Below are positions 35,878 to 45,244 of a stretch of DNA of 64,000 nucleotides, piece by piece. Below the pieces are notes generated by a model. That model had not been told where the DNA came from and did not search any database. It worked only from the letters and a program-made list of their open reading frames with translations. Within the stretch, counting starts at the first letter, position 1. Each line of letters starts with the position of its first letter. Both the position numbers and the translations under genes were made by a program. This DNA is from Novosphingobium terrae (GTDB taxonomy: Bacteria; Pseudomonadota; Alphaproteobacteria; Sphingomonadales; Sphingomonadaceae), in NCBI RefSeq assembly GCF_017163935.1, contig NZ_JABVZR010000001.1, forward strand, positions 1,922,001 to 1,986,000, read 5' to 3'.

Positions 35878-35886
35878 GGGGTCGCG

Positions 35887-36699
35887 ATGCGTCACAAGCT
35901 CCTGATGATGCTCGACGAGTTTCCGGCGCTGGGCCGCCTGGATTTCTTCGAGACCAGCCTCGCCTTTATGGCCGGCTACGGCATCCGCGCCTTCCTGATC
36001 GCCCAGAGCCTCAACCAGATCGAGAAGGCTTATGGCGATCACAATTCCATTCTCGACAATTGCCATGTCCGTATTGCCTTTGCGACCAATGACGACCGGA
36101 CGGCCAAACGCCTGTCCGACACGCTGGGCACGACGACCGAGCAGCGCGCCATGCGCAACTATGCCGGGCACCGCCTCGCGCCCTGGCTGGCCCACGTCAT
36201 GGTCAGTCGGCAGGAAACCGCCCGCCAGCTACTGACCCCCGGTGAGGTTATGCAGCTGCCGGCCGACGAAGAGCTGGTGTTGGTCTCCGGCCTGCCACCG
36301 GTCCGCGCGGAAAAGCTGCGCTATTTCCTCGATCCCAATTTCATCGAGCGCGTCCTGCCTGCGCCGCGCCCGCAGCCCGGGCCATATGCCGATCGTTCCG
36401 CTGCGCGCCCTGACGACTGGGCCGGTCTGGTGCGGGGAGCGGACGCCCGACTGTATTCCGAGACAGGCGAAGAGGACGACGAGGATGGCGGCATGCAGCA
36501 GCAGCCCCAGGCCGATCTTCCCGAACAGGCGGTGCCCGAGCAGCCCGATGTCGAACCTGTCGAGGTTGTCAGCCAGGCCGAAGATGACAACGTCCCCGCA
36601 GACAAGCGTGCCATGGAGCAGGCTCAACAGTTGAACCCCGTATCGCGCGGATATGCCCTCGATGAGAGCAGCCCGGATGCCCAAGTCCTTGGGCTTTGA
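35887..36699 (+). CDS. traG: TraG C-terminal part
   Basis: 270 residues in the same frame as the previous gene, separated only by TAG and three codons. It begins right before the Walker B (LLMMLDEFPALGRLDFFE) and includes the FLIAQSLNQIEKAYG region and the family's C-terminal acidic tail. Read together, 34681-36699 gives about 672 residues, the normal TraG length. ATG 35887 may allow separate translation (AGGGGG lies upstream), giving a two-chain protein, but a single nonsense change is simpler. Confidence 0.85.
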   Translation: MRHKLLMMLDEFPALGRLDFFETSLAFMAGYGIRAFLIAQSLNQIEKAYGDHNSILDNCHVRIAFATNDDRTAKRLSDTLGTTTEQRAMRNYAGHRLAPWLAHVMVSRQETARQLLTPGEVMQLPADEELVLVSGLPPVRAEKLRYFLDPNFIERVLPAPRPQPGPYADRSAARPDDWAGLVRGADARLYSETGEEDDEDGGMQQQPQADLPEQAVPEQPDVEPVEVVSQAEDDNVPADKRAMEQAQQLNPVSRGYALDESSPDAQVLGL

Positions 36700-36706
36700 A
36701 GCGGCC

Positions 36707-37111
36707 ATGATCCAGCGCCACAACCTCTATCTCGACCAGCAGGTCAGTGATGCGCTCAACGCCCTGGCCAAGGGTGAGGGCGGCAACAAGAGCAAGATCG
36801 TCAATGACGCGCTGCGGGACTGGCTCGGGCGCCGGGCAACGAAGGAGATCGACGATCTTCTCAAACCCCGGCTCGACCGCATGTCCCGTGAGATCGCGGG
36901 TGCCCGCCGTGACATCGATGTGGTGCTGGAGAGCCTGGCTTTGTTCATCCGCTACCAGTTGACCGTGACTTCGCCTTTGCCCGAGGCGGATGCTGCCGGG
37001 CGCGCCATTGGCCGCGATCGCTTCGAGGCCTTTGTGGCTCAGGTCGGCCGCCAGATGGCCGGCAATGCCCGCACCCTGGCGCCTAAATCTCCGGATGGAG
37101 AGCGGTCATGA
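36707..37111 (+). CDS. Ribbon-helix-helix (CopG-type) regulator
   Basis: 134 residues. The N terminus (MIQRHNLYLDQQVSDALNAL, then NKSKIVNDALRDWL) is a ribbon-helix-helix DNA-binding motif; the rest is helical, with a charged region (RLDRMSREIAGARRDIDVV). It sits between traG and trbB as in Tn4371-like elements and probably controls the transfer operon. ATG 36707 is favoured, 8 bp after the traG stop; the frame extends to 36653. Its end overlaps trbB by ATGA. Confidence 0.75.
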   Translation: MIQRHNLYLDQQVSDALNALAKGEGGNKSKIVNDALRDWLGRRATKEIDDLLKPRLDRMSREIAGARRDIDVVLESLALFIRYQLTVTSPLPEADAAGRAIGRDRFEAFVAQVGRQMAGNARTLAPKSPDGERS

Positions 37112-38139
37112 GGGAAGGGCAACCCGACACCTCGGCAGAACGCCGCCGGGCCATGCTGCGCAGCGCCATGGGCTCTGACATCGCCGACGCGCTGGCCGAT
37201 CCGCTGGTGGTGGAGATTATGGTCAACCCCGATGGGCGGCTCTGGCTCGACCGCTTGGGGCAGGGGCGTGTCGATACCGGCATGCTCTGCGAGGCGGCGC
37301 AGACCGAGCGGATCATTCGCCTGGTCGCCAGCCATGCACGCGGGGAGGCCCATGCCGATGCACCGATCATCTCGGCAGAGCTGCCGCCGCATGGGGAAGG
37401 GGCGGGGGAACGGTTCGAAGGACTGCTGCCCCCCGTCACCCGCGCGCCCTGCTTTGCCATCCGCAAACCTGCGTCGCGCATCCATCGCCTCGCCGATTAT
37501 GTCCGTGACGGGATCATGGATGAGGCTATGGCGCAGACGCTGGCCGAGGCGGTCGGCGCGCGCAGCAACATCCTGGTGGTAGGCGGAACCAGCTCGGGCA
37601 AGACCACGCTGGCCAATGCGCTCCTGGCAGAGATGGCCCACCTCGAAGAGCGGGTCATCCTGATTGAGGACACGCGCGAGCTGCAATGCGCCGCGCCCGA
37701 CACCGTAGCCCTGCGGACGCGTCCTGGCGGCAGGGATGGAGCCGGTGTCACCATGGCCGATCTGGTGCGCTCGACCTTGCGCCTGCGGCCAGACCGCATC
37801 GTAGTGGGCGAGATCCGGGGCGCCGAGGCTCTCGATATGCTCAAGGCCTGGAACACAGGCCATCCCGGTGGCATCGCCACGGTGCATGCCAACAGCGCTG
37901 CCTCTGCACTCCATCGCATCGAACAGCTGGTGCAGGAGAGCGTCGCCACCGTGCCGCGCGCCCTCATCGCCGAGGCGATCGACCTCATCGTCTTCATCGC
38001 CGGTCGCGGCCATGCCCGCCGTGTCGAAACCGTCCTGCGCGTCAACGGCCTTCGGGCTGACGGCGCCTACGACCTCGTCGCTCGCGCGCGAGACACCCCG
38101 CCTGAACCGTCAGCTCACAACCAAGGACATCAGTCATGA
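37108..38139 (+). CDS. trbB: Conjugal transfer ATPase TrbB
   Basis: 343-residue VirB11-type secretion ATPase. It has an N-terminal domain (DPLVVEIMVNPDGRLWLDR), the Walker A VGGTSSGKTTLANAL near residue 157, IEDTRELQ, and the His-box-like GHPGGIATVHANSA. It powers pilus assembly and DNA transfer on the cytoplasmic side of the T4SS. Start overlaps the copG-type gene as ATGA, and the stop overlaps trbC. Confidence 0.93.
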   Translation: MREGQPDTSAERRRAMLRSAMGSDIADALADPLVVEIMVNPDGRLWLDRLGQGRVDTGMLCEAAQTERIIRLVASHARGEAHADAPIISAELPPHGEGAGERFEGLLPPVTRAPCFAIRKPASRIHRLADYVRDGIMDEAMAQTLAEAVGARSNILVVGGTSSGKTTLANALLAEMAHLEERVILIEDTRELQCAAPDTVALRTRPGGRDGAGVTMADLVRSTLRLRPDRIVVGEIRGAEALDMLKAWNTGHPGGIATVHANSAASALHRIEQLVQESVATVPRALIAEAIDLIVFIAGRGHARRVETVLRVNGLRADGAYDLVARARDTPPEPSAHNQGHQS

Positions 38140-38483
38140 CCAAACTGAAGACCACCTTTGCTCTGCGCCGCCGTGATCCCGTCACGCTTACGGGCGTCGC
38201 CATCGCGCTGTCGCTGGCATTGTCCGGCGCGGCATCCGCCTCGGGCACCGGCATGCCGTGGGAGACGCCGCTCAATAATATTCTGGAATCCGTGCAGGGG
38301 CCTGTGGCCAAGATCATCGCGGTGATCATCATCATCACCACAGGGTTGACCCTGGCCTTCGGCGAGACGGCGGGCGGGTTCCGCCGCCTGATCCAGATTG
38401 TCTTCGGCCTCTCGATCGCCTTTGCCGCGTCGAGCTTCTTCCTCTCCTTCTTCAGCTTCGGCGGTGGAGCCCTCGTCGCGTGA
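38136..38483 (+). CDS. trbC: Conjugal pilin TrbC
   Basis: 115-residue VirB2-like pilin precursor. A signal-type N terminus ends near SGAASASG, followed by two hydrophobic segments (VAKIIAVIIIITTGLTLAFG and IQIVFGLSIAFAASSFFLSFF) separated by a short basic loop, the standard pilin hairpin. Start overlaps trbB, end overlaps trbD (GTGA). Confidence 0.9.
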   Translation: MTKLKTTFALRRRDPVTLTGVAIALSLALSGAASASGTGMPWETPLNNILESVQGPVAKIIAVIIIITTGLTLAFGETAGGFRRLIQIVFGLSIAFAASSFFLSFFSFGGGALVA

Positions 38484-38752
38484 ACGACAATGGCTCCTCT
38501 CTCGAAGGCTTCGAGGCGCCGATCCATCGGTCGCTTACCGAAGCCATTCTGCTGGGAGGAGCCCCTCGCGGTCTGGCCATCGTCAACGGGACGTTGGCCG
38601 CCGCGTTGGGGCTCGGGCTCCAGCAATGGATCGCAGGGCTCGCGGCCTGGGCGATCGGGCACACGTTGGCGGTCTTTGCCGCCCGCCGTGATCCCGATTT
38701 CGCGCCGGTGCTGATGCGCCACCTGCGCCAACGAGGATATTTCACATGCTGA
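38480..38752 (+). CDS. trbD: Conjugal transfer protein TrbD
   Basis: 90-residue VirB3-type inner-membrane protein, with the family start GFEAPIHRSLTEAILLGGAPR and one pair of hydrophobic segments (LAAALGLGLQQWIAGLAAWAI and GHTLAVFAARRDPDF). GTG start at 38480 overlaps the trbC stop, and its end overlaps trbE by 7 bp. It works with TrbE in pilus assembly. Confidence 0.88.
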   Translation: MNDNGSSLEGFEAPIHRSLTEAILLGGAPRGLAIVNGTLAAALGLGLQQWIAGLAAWAIGHTLAVFAARRDPDFAPVLMRHLRQRGYFTC

Positions 38753-41172
38753 ATTTGCGTGAATATCGCAGCCGTGCTGACCGGCTGGCCGATCATCTAC
38801 CCTGGGCCGCGCTGGTGGCGCCGGGGGTCGTGCTCAACAAGGATGGCAGTTTTCAGAAGACCCTGCGGTTCCGGGGCCCCGACCTGGAGTCCGCGACGCA
38901 GGCCGAACTGGTGTCGATCAGCGCCCGCGCCAACAATGTGCTGCGTCGCTTCGGTTCCGGCTGGGCGCTCCATATTGAGGCCCAGCGCCGTGACGCGCTG
39001 TCCTATCCCGCGAGCAGCTTTCCCGATCCCGCTTCCTGGCTGGTCGATGAGGAGCGACGAGGGGAGTTCGAGGCCGAGGGCAATCATTTCGAGAGCCAGA
39101 CCTATCTGACGCTGACGTTCCTGCCGGCACCGGATCAGACCGAGCGGGCAGGGCAGGCGCTGCTTGAGCGCCCCGATGAGGTCGTGGGGCGCGACTGGCG
39201 CCAAGCTCTCGCGCTGTTCGAAGTCGAGTGCAGCCGCGTGCTGGATCTGCTGGGCGGCTTTATGCCCGAGATTGCCCCGCTCGATGATGAGCAGACGCTG
39301 ACCTATCTGCACTCCACCATCTCGACCCGGCCGCATCGCATCGCTGTGCCCGAGATGCCGATGTATCTCGACGGGCTGCTGGTCGATACGCCGCTGATCG
39401 GCGGGCTCGAACCCATGCTGGGCGCGCAGCATCTGCGCAGCATCACCATTCTTGGATTTCCTGGCAGCAGCCAGCCCGGCATGCTGGACGCGCTCAACCA
39501 TCAGGATTTCACCTATCGCTGGGTCACGCGCTTTATCGCGCTCGACAAGACCGAAGCGACCAGGGCGCTGACCAAACTGCGGCGGCAATGGTTCAACAAG
39601 CGCAAGTCGGTCACCGCCATGCTGCGCGAGGTGATGTACAACCAGCCGGTCCAGCTGATGGACAGTGATGCCGACAACAAGACGGTCGATGCCGATCTGG
39701 CGCTTCAAGCGCTGGGCGGGGATCATGTCGCTTTCGGCTATCTCACCACCACCATCACCGTGATGGATGCCGACCGTAAGCGGGTCGAGGACAAGGTCCG
39801 CGCCGTGGAGCGCGTCGTCAACGGCCTGGGCTTCACCTGCATCCGCGAGACGCTCAACGCTGTGGAGGCCTGGCTCTCGAGCCTGCCGGGTCAGGTCTAT
39901 GCCAATGTCCGCCAGCCGCTGGTCCATACGCTCAACCTCGCCCATCTCATGCCGCTCTCCTCGGTCTGGGCCGGACCTGCCCGCAACGATCACCTCGACG
40001 GGCCGGCGCTGCTGCAGGCCCGCACCAGCGGATCGACGCCCTTCCGCCTCTCCACCCATGTCGGTGATGTCGGCCATATGATGATCGCCGGCCCGACCGG
40101 CGCAGGCAAATCGGTGCTGCTCGGCCTGATCGCCCTGCAGTTTCGACGCTATCCCGACAGTCAGATCTATATCTTCGACAAGGGCCTGTCCGCGCGCGCC
40201 GCTGTGCTGGCCTGCGGCGGGTCGCATCACGCCCTCGGGCTGGGCGGGGGAGAGGAGGGCACCATCGCCTTTCAGCCCCTGCGCCATATCACCCGGCCCG
40301 ATGAGCGGGCGTGGGCGGCCGAATGGATCGGCGCGCTGCTGGCCCATGAGAAGGTGCTGGTCACCCCCGAGATCAAGGAGATGGTCTGGTCGGCGCTGAC
40401 GAGCCTTGCCACGGCGCCCGCTCCCGAGCGGACGATGACCGGGCTCACCATGCTGCTTCAGTCCACCGTGCTACGCTCCGCCCTGGCGCCCTATACGCTG
40501 GACGGGCCATTCGGGGCCTTGCTCGACGCTGCACGCGATGACCTCGCCCTATCGGATATCCAGTGCTTCGAGACCGAAGCCCTGATGGGGCAGGCGGGCG
40601 TGATTGCGCCTGTGCTGACTTACTTGTTCCACAGGCTGGAGGCCCGCTTCACCGGACGGCCCACCTTGCTCATTCTCGATGAGGCATGGGTCTTTCTCGA
40701 CCATCCGCTCTTTGCTGCCCGCATCCGCGAATGGCTGAAGGTGCTGCGCAAGAAGAATGTCTCGGTCGTCTTCGCGACCCAGAGCCTGGCCGATATCGCG
40801 CAGAGCACCATCGCCCCTGCGATCATCGAGAGCTGCCCGCAGCGCATCCTGCTCCCCAACGACCGTGCGATCGAGCCCCAGAGCCGGGCAAGCTATGAGC
40901 GCTTCGGCCTCAACAGCCGCCAGATCGAGCTGATCAGCCGGGCCAGCCCCAAGCGGCATTATTATCTCCAGTCCTCACGCGGCAATCGTCTGTTCGAGCT
41001 GGGCCTCGGCCCAGTCACCCTGGCGCTGGTCGGATCTGCCGATCCCGAGATCCAGCGCATGATCGACCGCCTGCAGGCCGGTCCGCCCTCCAGCAGCTTT
41101 GCCGCCGACTTCCTTGCCGAACGCGGCCTGCCCTGGGCGGCTGCCCTGCTGGAGAAGCACTCCGGCGCCTGA
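38746..41172 (+). CDS. trbE: Conjugal transfer ATPase TrbE (VirB4)
   Basis: 808-residue VirB4-type ATPase, the largest T4SS energiser. N terminus LNLREYRSRADRLADHLPW is typical of TrbE. The Walker A is GPTGAGKSVLLGLIALQF near residue 448 and the Walker B LILDEAWVFLDH near residue 643, followed by FATQSLADIAQS. The protein looks full length and undamaged. Next to trbD (overlap) and 33 bp from trbJ. Confidence 0.94.
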   Translation: MLNLREYRSRADRLADHLPWAALVAPGVVLNKDGSFQKTLRFRGPDLESATQAELVSISARANNVLRRFGSGWALHIEAQRRDALSYPASSFPDPASWLVDEERRGEFEAEGNHFESQTYLTLTFLPAPDQTERAGQALLERPDEVVGRDWRQALALFEVECSRVLDLLGGFMPEIAPLDDEQTLTYLHSTISTRPHRIAVPEMPMYLDGLLVDTPLIGGLEPMLGAQHLRSITILGFPGSSQPGMLDALNHQDFTYRWVTRFIALDKTEATRALTKLRRQWFNKRKSVTAMLREVMYNQPVQLMDSDADNKTVDADLALQALGGDHVAFGYLTTTITVMDADRKRVEDKVRAVERVVNGLGFTCIRETLNAVEAWLSSLPGQVYANVRQPLVHTLNLAHLMPLSSVWAGPARNDHLDGPALLQARTSGSTPFRLSTHVGDVGHMMIAGPTGAGKSVLLGLIALQFRRYPDSQIYIFDKGLSARAAVLACGGSHHALGLGGGEEGTIAFQPLRHITRPDERAWAAEWIGALLAHEKVLVTPEIKEMVWSALTSLATAPAPERTMTGLTMLLQSTVLRSALAPYTLDGPFGALLDAARDDLALSDIQCFETEALMGQAGVIAPVLTYLFHRLEARFTGRPTLLILDEAWVFLDHPLFAARIREWLKVLRKKNVSVVFATQSLADIAQSTIAPAIIESCPQRILLPNDRAIEPQSRASYERFGLNSRQIELISRASPKRHYYLQSSRGNRLFELGLGPVTLALVGSADPEIQRMIDRLQAGPPSSSFAADFLAERGLPWAAALLEKHSGA

Positions 41173-41205
41173 TCCCACAACCACTCACGCTGAAGGAGAA
41201 GTTTC

Positions 41206-41943
41206 ATGTTTTCTGCTTCGTCTCGCCGGCATCATCGCCTTGGCGCCGCACTGGCCCTCGCTGCCACCTCCATGCTGATCGCCAGCCCCGCTCACGCCCA
41301 GTTCGTGAGCACGGTCTTCGATCCCTCCAATTACAGCCAGAACATCCTGACCGCAGCCCGCACCCTGCAGCAGATCAACAACCAGATCACCATGCTGCAA
41401 AACCAGGCCCAAAGCCTGATCAATCAGGCCAAGAACCTCACCACCGTCGCGTTTCCCGAACTGTCCGCGATCAGCCAGACCATCAATCAGGTGAACCAGC
41501 TGATGGGGCAGGCGCAGAGCATCGAGTTCAAGGTCGCCAATCTCGACAGCCAGTTCAAGACGCTCTTCCCGACCAGCTTCAACCAGGCGCTGACCGGGAG
41601 CCAGCAGGTGGCAGCGGCACGCACGCGGCTCAGCAGCCAGATGTCGGCGTTCCAGCAGACCATGACGGTGCAGGCGCAGATCACCGAAAACATCACCGCC
41701 GACACCAACAATCTGGCCTCTCTCTCCAACCGCAGCCAGAGCGCCCAGGGTTCGCTTCAGGCGCAGCAGGCCACCAACCAGCTTCTGGCCCTCATCGCCA
41801 AGCAGCAGCTCCAGCTCCAGACCATGATGGCCGCCCAGTATCGCGCCGAGGCGCTTTATCAGGCCGGACAAACCCAGTCCGTGACCGATGGGCAGGACGC
41901 CACCATCAAATTCCTCGGTTCCGGCAAGGCCTATAACCCCTGA
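41206..41943 (+). CDS. trbJ: Conjugal transfer protein TrbJ
   Basis: 245-residue VirB5-like periplasmic protein. A signal peptide ends at SPAHAQ. The mature part is a long coiled coil rich in Gln and Asn (LQQINNQITMLQNQAQSLINQ) and ends YKP-like (GSGKAYNP). VirB5 proteins are minor pilus components with an adhesive role. AAGGAG 9 bp before ATG 41206. No trbK gene is seen in the gap to trbL. Confidence 0.9.
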   Translation: MFSASSRRHHRLGAALALAATSMLIASPAHAQFVSTVFDPSNYSQNILTAARTLQQINNQITMLQNQAQSLINQAKNLTTVAFPELSAISQTINQVNQLMGQAQSIEFKVANLDSQFKTLFPTSFNQALTGSQQVAAARTRLSSQMSAFQQTMTVQAQITENITADTNNLASLSNRSQSAQGSLQAQQATNQLLALIAKQQLQLQTMMAAQYRAEALYQAGQTQSVTDGQDATIKFLGSGKAYNP

Positions 41944-42094
41944 GGCCCTGCCGATGAGCGGCGGCGTTCATGGTGTCGCCGCCGTCAACCTGCCGCGGGG
42001 TCTGGATCCGCGCCTCCCCGGACCTCGCGGCCTTTTTTCGCAGCGGATTGTCGAGCGCGCCAGCGCCGCCGCCCCCTCGCGCAGGACAAGGCCC

Positions 42095-43411
42095 ATGGAA
42101 AACCTCAACATCATCGATGATTTTCTGAGCACCTTCTCGACCTATCTCGACAGCGGGCTCGGCCTGCTGGGCGGTGACGTCCATGCGCTGGGCAGCATCC
42201 TGATCGGCATCGATGTGACGCTGGCCGGCCTGTTCTGGACGCTCGGCGGTGAGGACGATGTGCTCGCCAAATTCATCCGCAAGATCCTCTATGTGGGCGC
42301 CTTCGCCTATATTATCGGCAATTACGCCGCGCTCTCGACGATCATTTTCAAGAGCTTCTCGCAGGCAGGACTGACTGCCGGCGGCGGGACCATCACCGCC
42401 GACCAGCTCCTCAAACCCGGGCGCCTCGCTGGAACGGGGTTCACGGCCGCGTGGCCCCTGCTGGTGCAGGCGAGCAAGTCGCTGGGCTTCAGCAACTTCT
42501 TCCAGAATTTCCTGACGATATCGGTGCTGCTGACCGCCTGGATCATCGTCATCATCTCCTTCTTTATCCTCGCGGTTCAGCTCTTCATCACCATCCTGGA
42601 GTTCAAGCTCACCGGGCTGGCCGGTTTTATCCTGGTCCCCTTTGCGCTGTGGAACCGCACCAACTTCCTGGCCGAACGCGTGCTGGGCAATGTGGTGACC
42701 TCAGGGATAAAGGTCATGGTGCTGGCCGTCATCGTCGGCATCGGATCGACCTATTTCGGTCAGTTCACTGCTGCCCTTCAGGGCCAGGAGCCCGACATCG
42801 GGCAGGCCATGAGCCTGGTGCTGGCGAGCCTCGCACTGCTGGGGCTTGGGATTTTCGGCCCGACGATCGCCAGCGGCCTCGTCGCGGGCGCCCCCCAGCT
42901 TGGCGCGGGCTCCGTCGCAGCGACCGGTGCGCTGGTGGCTGGCGGTGCTGCCGCTGTCGCCGGTGGCGGCATGGCTGTGGCAAGTTCTGTCGGCGGTGCA
43001 GGCCTCGGTGCCATTCGTGCTGGCACCTCAATGGGGCCAGCAGCCTTCAAGGCCTATCGCGCCGGTCAGGCCGATGCGGGAGCCAGCACCGTCAGCGCCG
43101 GCATGGCCGGCATCTACAATGCTGCGCGCAGCAAAATGGCCGAAAGCGCCGCCAAGGGCAGGGAGGCTGCTTCAGGCACCGGCCCAGAGAAGGCGAGCGG
43201 GCCAACGACCGCCGCGCCGAGCGGCGAGGGCGGAAGGTCCGCACCCCCGGATGCTGGGGAGGGCACTGCCGATGCCGCACCACCCTGGGCCCGCAAACTC
43301 CAATCCGAACAGAACGCCCGTCATCGCCAGCAGATGATCACGCACACCGTGCAGTCGGGAGATCAGGGCGGTGCTGGCGCCAATCCCGACATCGATGAAA
43401 AGGAGGATTGA
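42095..43411 (+). CDS. trbL: Conjugal transfer protein TrbL (VirB6-like)
   Basis: 438-residue inner-membrane protein with about six hydrophobic segments between residues 20 and 260 (for example LLTAWIIVIISFFILAVQLFI), then a Gly/Ala-rich and finally a polar C-terminal tail. It forms the channel platform of the T4SS. ATG 42095 begins MENLNIIDDF, the family start, with AGGACAAGG before it; the frame is open upstream through the trbJ-trbL gap but that part has no family match. Confidence 0.9.
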   Translation: MENLNIIDDFLSTFSTYLDSGLGLLGGDVHALGSILIGIDVTLAGLFWTLGGEDDVLAKFIRKILYVGAFAYIIGNYAALSTIIFKSFSQAGLTAGGGTITADQLLKPGRLAGTGFTAAWPLLVQASKSLGFSNFFQNFLTISVLLTAWIIVIISFFILAVQLFITILEFKLTGLAGFILVPFALWNRTNFLAERVLGNVVTSGIKVMVLAVIVGIGSTYFGQFTAALQGQEPDIGQAMSLVLASLALLGLGIFGPTIASGLVAGAPQLGAGSVAATGALVAGGAAAVAGGGMAVASSVGGAGLGAIRAGTSMGPAAFKAYRAGQADAGASTVSAGMAGIYNAARSKMAESAAKGREAASGTGPEKASGPTTAAPSGEGGRSAPPDAGEGTADAAPPWARKLQSEQNARHRQQMITHTVQSGDQGGAGANPDIDEKED

Positions 43412-43415
43412 TCCC

Positions 43416-44240
43416 ATGCATTTCAAACGCGCGGTCCAGCGTTACGGACAGACACCGCCGCCCGAGACGCCCTATCAGCGGGCGGGCCAGCTCTGGGATG
43501 AGCGCATTGGCACGGCCCGGGTGCAGGCGACCAATTGGCGCCTGATGGCCTTTGGCACGCTGGCGCTGGCCACCGGCCTGGCTGCCGCGCTGGTCTGGCA
43601 ATCGCTGCAGAGCCGGGTCACGCCCTATGTGGTCGAAGTCGATCATCTCGGCGAGGCACGCGCCGTCACACCCGCCGAGGCTGCCTACCAGCCGACCGAT
43701 CCGCAAATCGCCTGGTTCCTGTCCCGCTTTATCAAGGATGTCCGGTCGCGCTCGCTCGATCCGGTGCTGATGCGGGGCGACTGGCTTCAGGCCTATGACT
43801 TCGTGTCGCCGCGCGGCGCACTGTTTCTGGGCGAATATGCGCGCGGCAATGATCCCTTTGCCCAGGCGGGGGAGAAGACCGTCTCGGTCGAGGTGACCAG
43901 CGTGGTGCGGGCCTCGGATCGCTCCTTCCAGCTCAAATGGACCGAGACGGTTTACGACCGGGGGAGCCTTGTCGGCACCACGCGCTGGACCGCCATGGTC
44001 TCGGTCTCCCTCAAACCGCCGAAGAGCGCTGATGTCCTGCGTAAGAATCCGCTGGGTCTCTACGTCGATGGCATCGACTGGGCCCGCGAGCTGGAAAGCG
44101 CGGCTGATCGGCCCGCCACCGCCCTAGCCACTCCCAACGTCAGCCCGGCCGCGCCTTTGGCGCCGCCGATCTCCGCGGCCGCCAATGCGGCGCCCGATCA
44201 GGGGCAACCCATGTCCATCCAACCGGAGAATCGCCCATGA
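43416..44240 (+). CDS. trbF: Conjugal transfer protein TrbF (VirB8-like)
   Basis: 274 residues: a short cytoplasmic start, one membrane helix (GTLALATGLAAALVWQSL, about residues 45-62) and the periplasmic VirB8-type domain (VTPYVVEVDHLGEARAVTPA ... WTETVYDRGSLVGT). It scaffolds the inner-membrane complex. Strong Shine-Dalgarno AAGGAGGAT before ATG 43416. A Pro/Ala-rich tail ends it, overlapping trbG by ATGA. Confidence 0.92.
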   Translation: MHFKRAVQRYGQTPPPETPYQRAGQLWDERIGTARVQATNWRLMAFGTLALATGLAAALVWQSLQSRVTPYVVEVDHLGEARAVTPAEAAYQPTDPQIAWFLSRFIKDVRSRSLDPVLMRGDWLQAYDFVSPRGALFLGEYARGNDPFAQAGEKTVSVEVTSVVRASDRSFQLKWTETVYDRGSLVGTTRWTAMVSVSLKPPKSADVLRKNPLGLYVDGIDWARELESAADRPATALATPNVSPAAPLAPPISAAANAAPDQGQPMSIQPENRP

Positions 44241-45244
44241 GTGCTCTGTTCTATCTGACCGGCCTGATTGTCGCAGCTGCCGCTGCAGCCGCCACGCCGG
44301 CTCCTGTTACGGCTACCCCGCAGCAGAACGCACCCGCTCCCACCCATGTAGCAGCGCCGACTGCGCCGGCCTCGGCAAAGCCCGGATCGGGGCCGACCAT
44401 CACGCCCCTGCCTGTGGTGCCGGTGAAAGCCTGGCATCGCCATCACCGGGTCAGGCCGCATCTTACCTCGGCGGAAATCAGCGTGCGGGCCGCCAATCAG
44501 GGCGCGACGCAAGATCCGCAGGTTCAGGGCTTTATGAACGCCTTGCAGGTCTACAACTGGGGCGAGGGAGTGATCTACCATCTGCTGGCCGCGCCGGGCC
44601 GGGTCAGCGATCTGATCCTGCAACCGGGCGAGGCGATCACCTCGATCGCCGCCGGCGACACCGCCCGCTGGACAATTGGCGATACCAGCAGCGGCAGCGG
44701 CGAGGCCAAGCGGGTCCATGTCCTGGTCAAGCCTTTCTCCGCCGGGCTCTCGACGAACCTTGTCATCGCGACGGATCGCCGGACCTATCATCTTCAACTC
44801 ACCAGCACGGTCGGCACTGCCATGGCGGGCATTTCCTGGAGCTACCCCGCCGACGAACTGCTGGCGGTGAAGCACAAGGAGGCCGAGGCTCAAGCCATCA
44901 GGCCGGTTGCGGCGGGGCTGGATGTCCAAAGCCTGACCTTTGCCTACGCCATCAGCGGTGACACGCCCGCGTGGCGACCGCTGCGCGCCTTCGATGATGG
45001 CCGCCAGACCTTCATCGAGTTTCCGCCCAGCATCGCCGTTGGCGAGGCGCCTCCGCTTTTCGTGCTCGGTGCCAAGGGAGCCACCGAGCTGGTGAACTAC
45101 CGGATGTCGGGTCGGTATTACGTGGTCGACAGGCTCTTTGCAGCGGCGGAGTTGCGGCTCGGCGGTAAGCAGCAGGCCGTGGTGCGGATCACCCGTGGCG
45201 CCACTGCCGACAAGGATCGGCATAGCGATCGGAGGGCATCATGA
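44237..45244 (+). CDS. trbG: Conjugal transfer protein TrbG (VirB9)
   Basis: 335-residue VirB9/CagX-type outer-membrane complex component. A signal peptide (LTGLIVAAAAAAATPAP) and Pro/Ala-rich linker precede the beta-rich domain: VQVYNWGEGVIYHLLA-like start, RTYHLQLTST, then LTFAYAISGD, with the conserved end VVDRLFAAAELRLG. Overlaps trbF and trbI by ATGA. Confidence 0.92.
   Translation: MSALFYLTGLIVAAAAAAATPAPVTATPQQNAPAPTHVAAPTAPASAKPGSGPTITPLPVVPVKAWHRHHRVRPHLTSAEISVRAANQGATQDPQVQGFMNALQVYNWGEGVIYHLLAAPGRVSDLILQPGEAITSIAAGDTARWTIGDTSSGSGEAKRVHVLVKPFSAGLSTNLVIATDRRTYHLQLTSTVGTAMAGISWSYPADELLAVKHKEAEAQAIRPVAAGLDVQSLTFAYAISGDTPAWRPLRAFDDGRQTFIEFPPSIAVGEAPPLFVLGAKGATELVNYRMSGRYYVVDRLFAAAELRLGGKQQAVVRITRGATADKDRHSDRRAS

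Noticed and set aside
38797..40347. 516-codon leftward frame inside trbE
   Set aside because: Antisense shadow of trbE, which has both Walker motifs.
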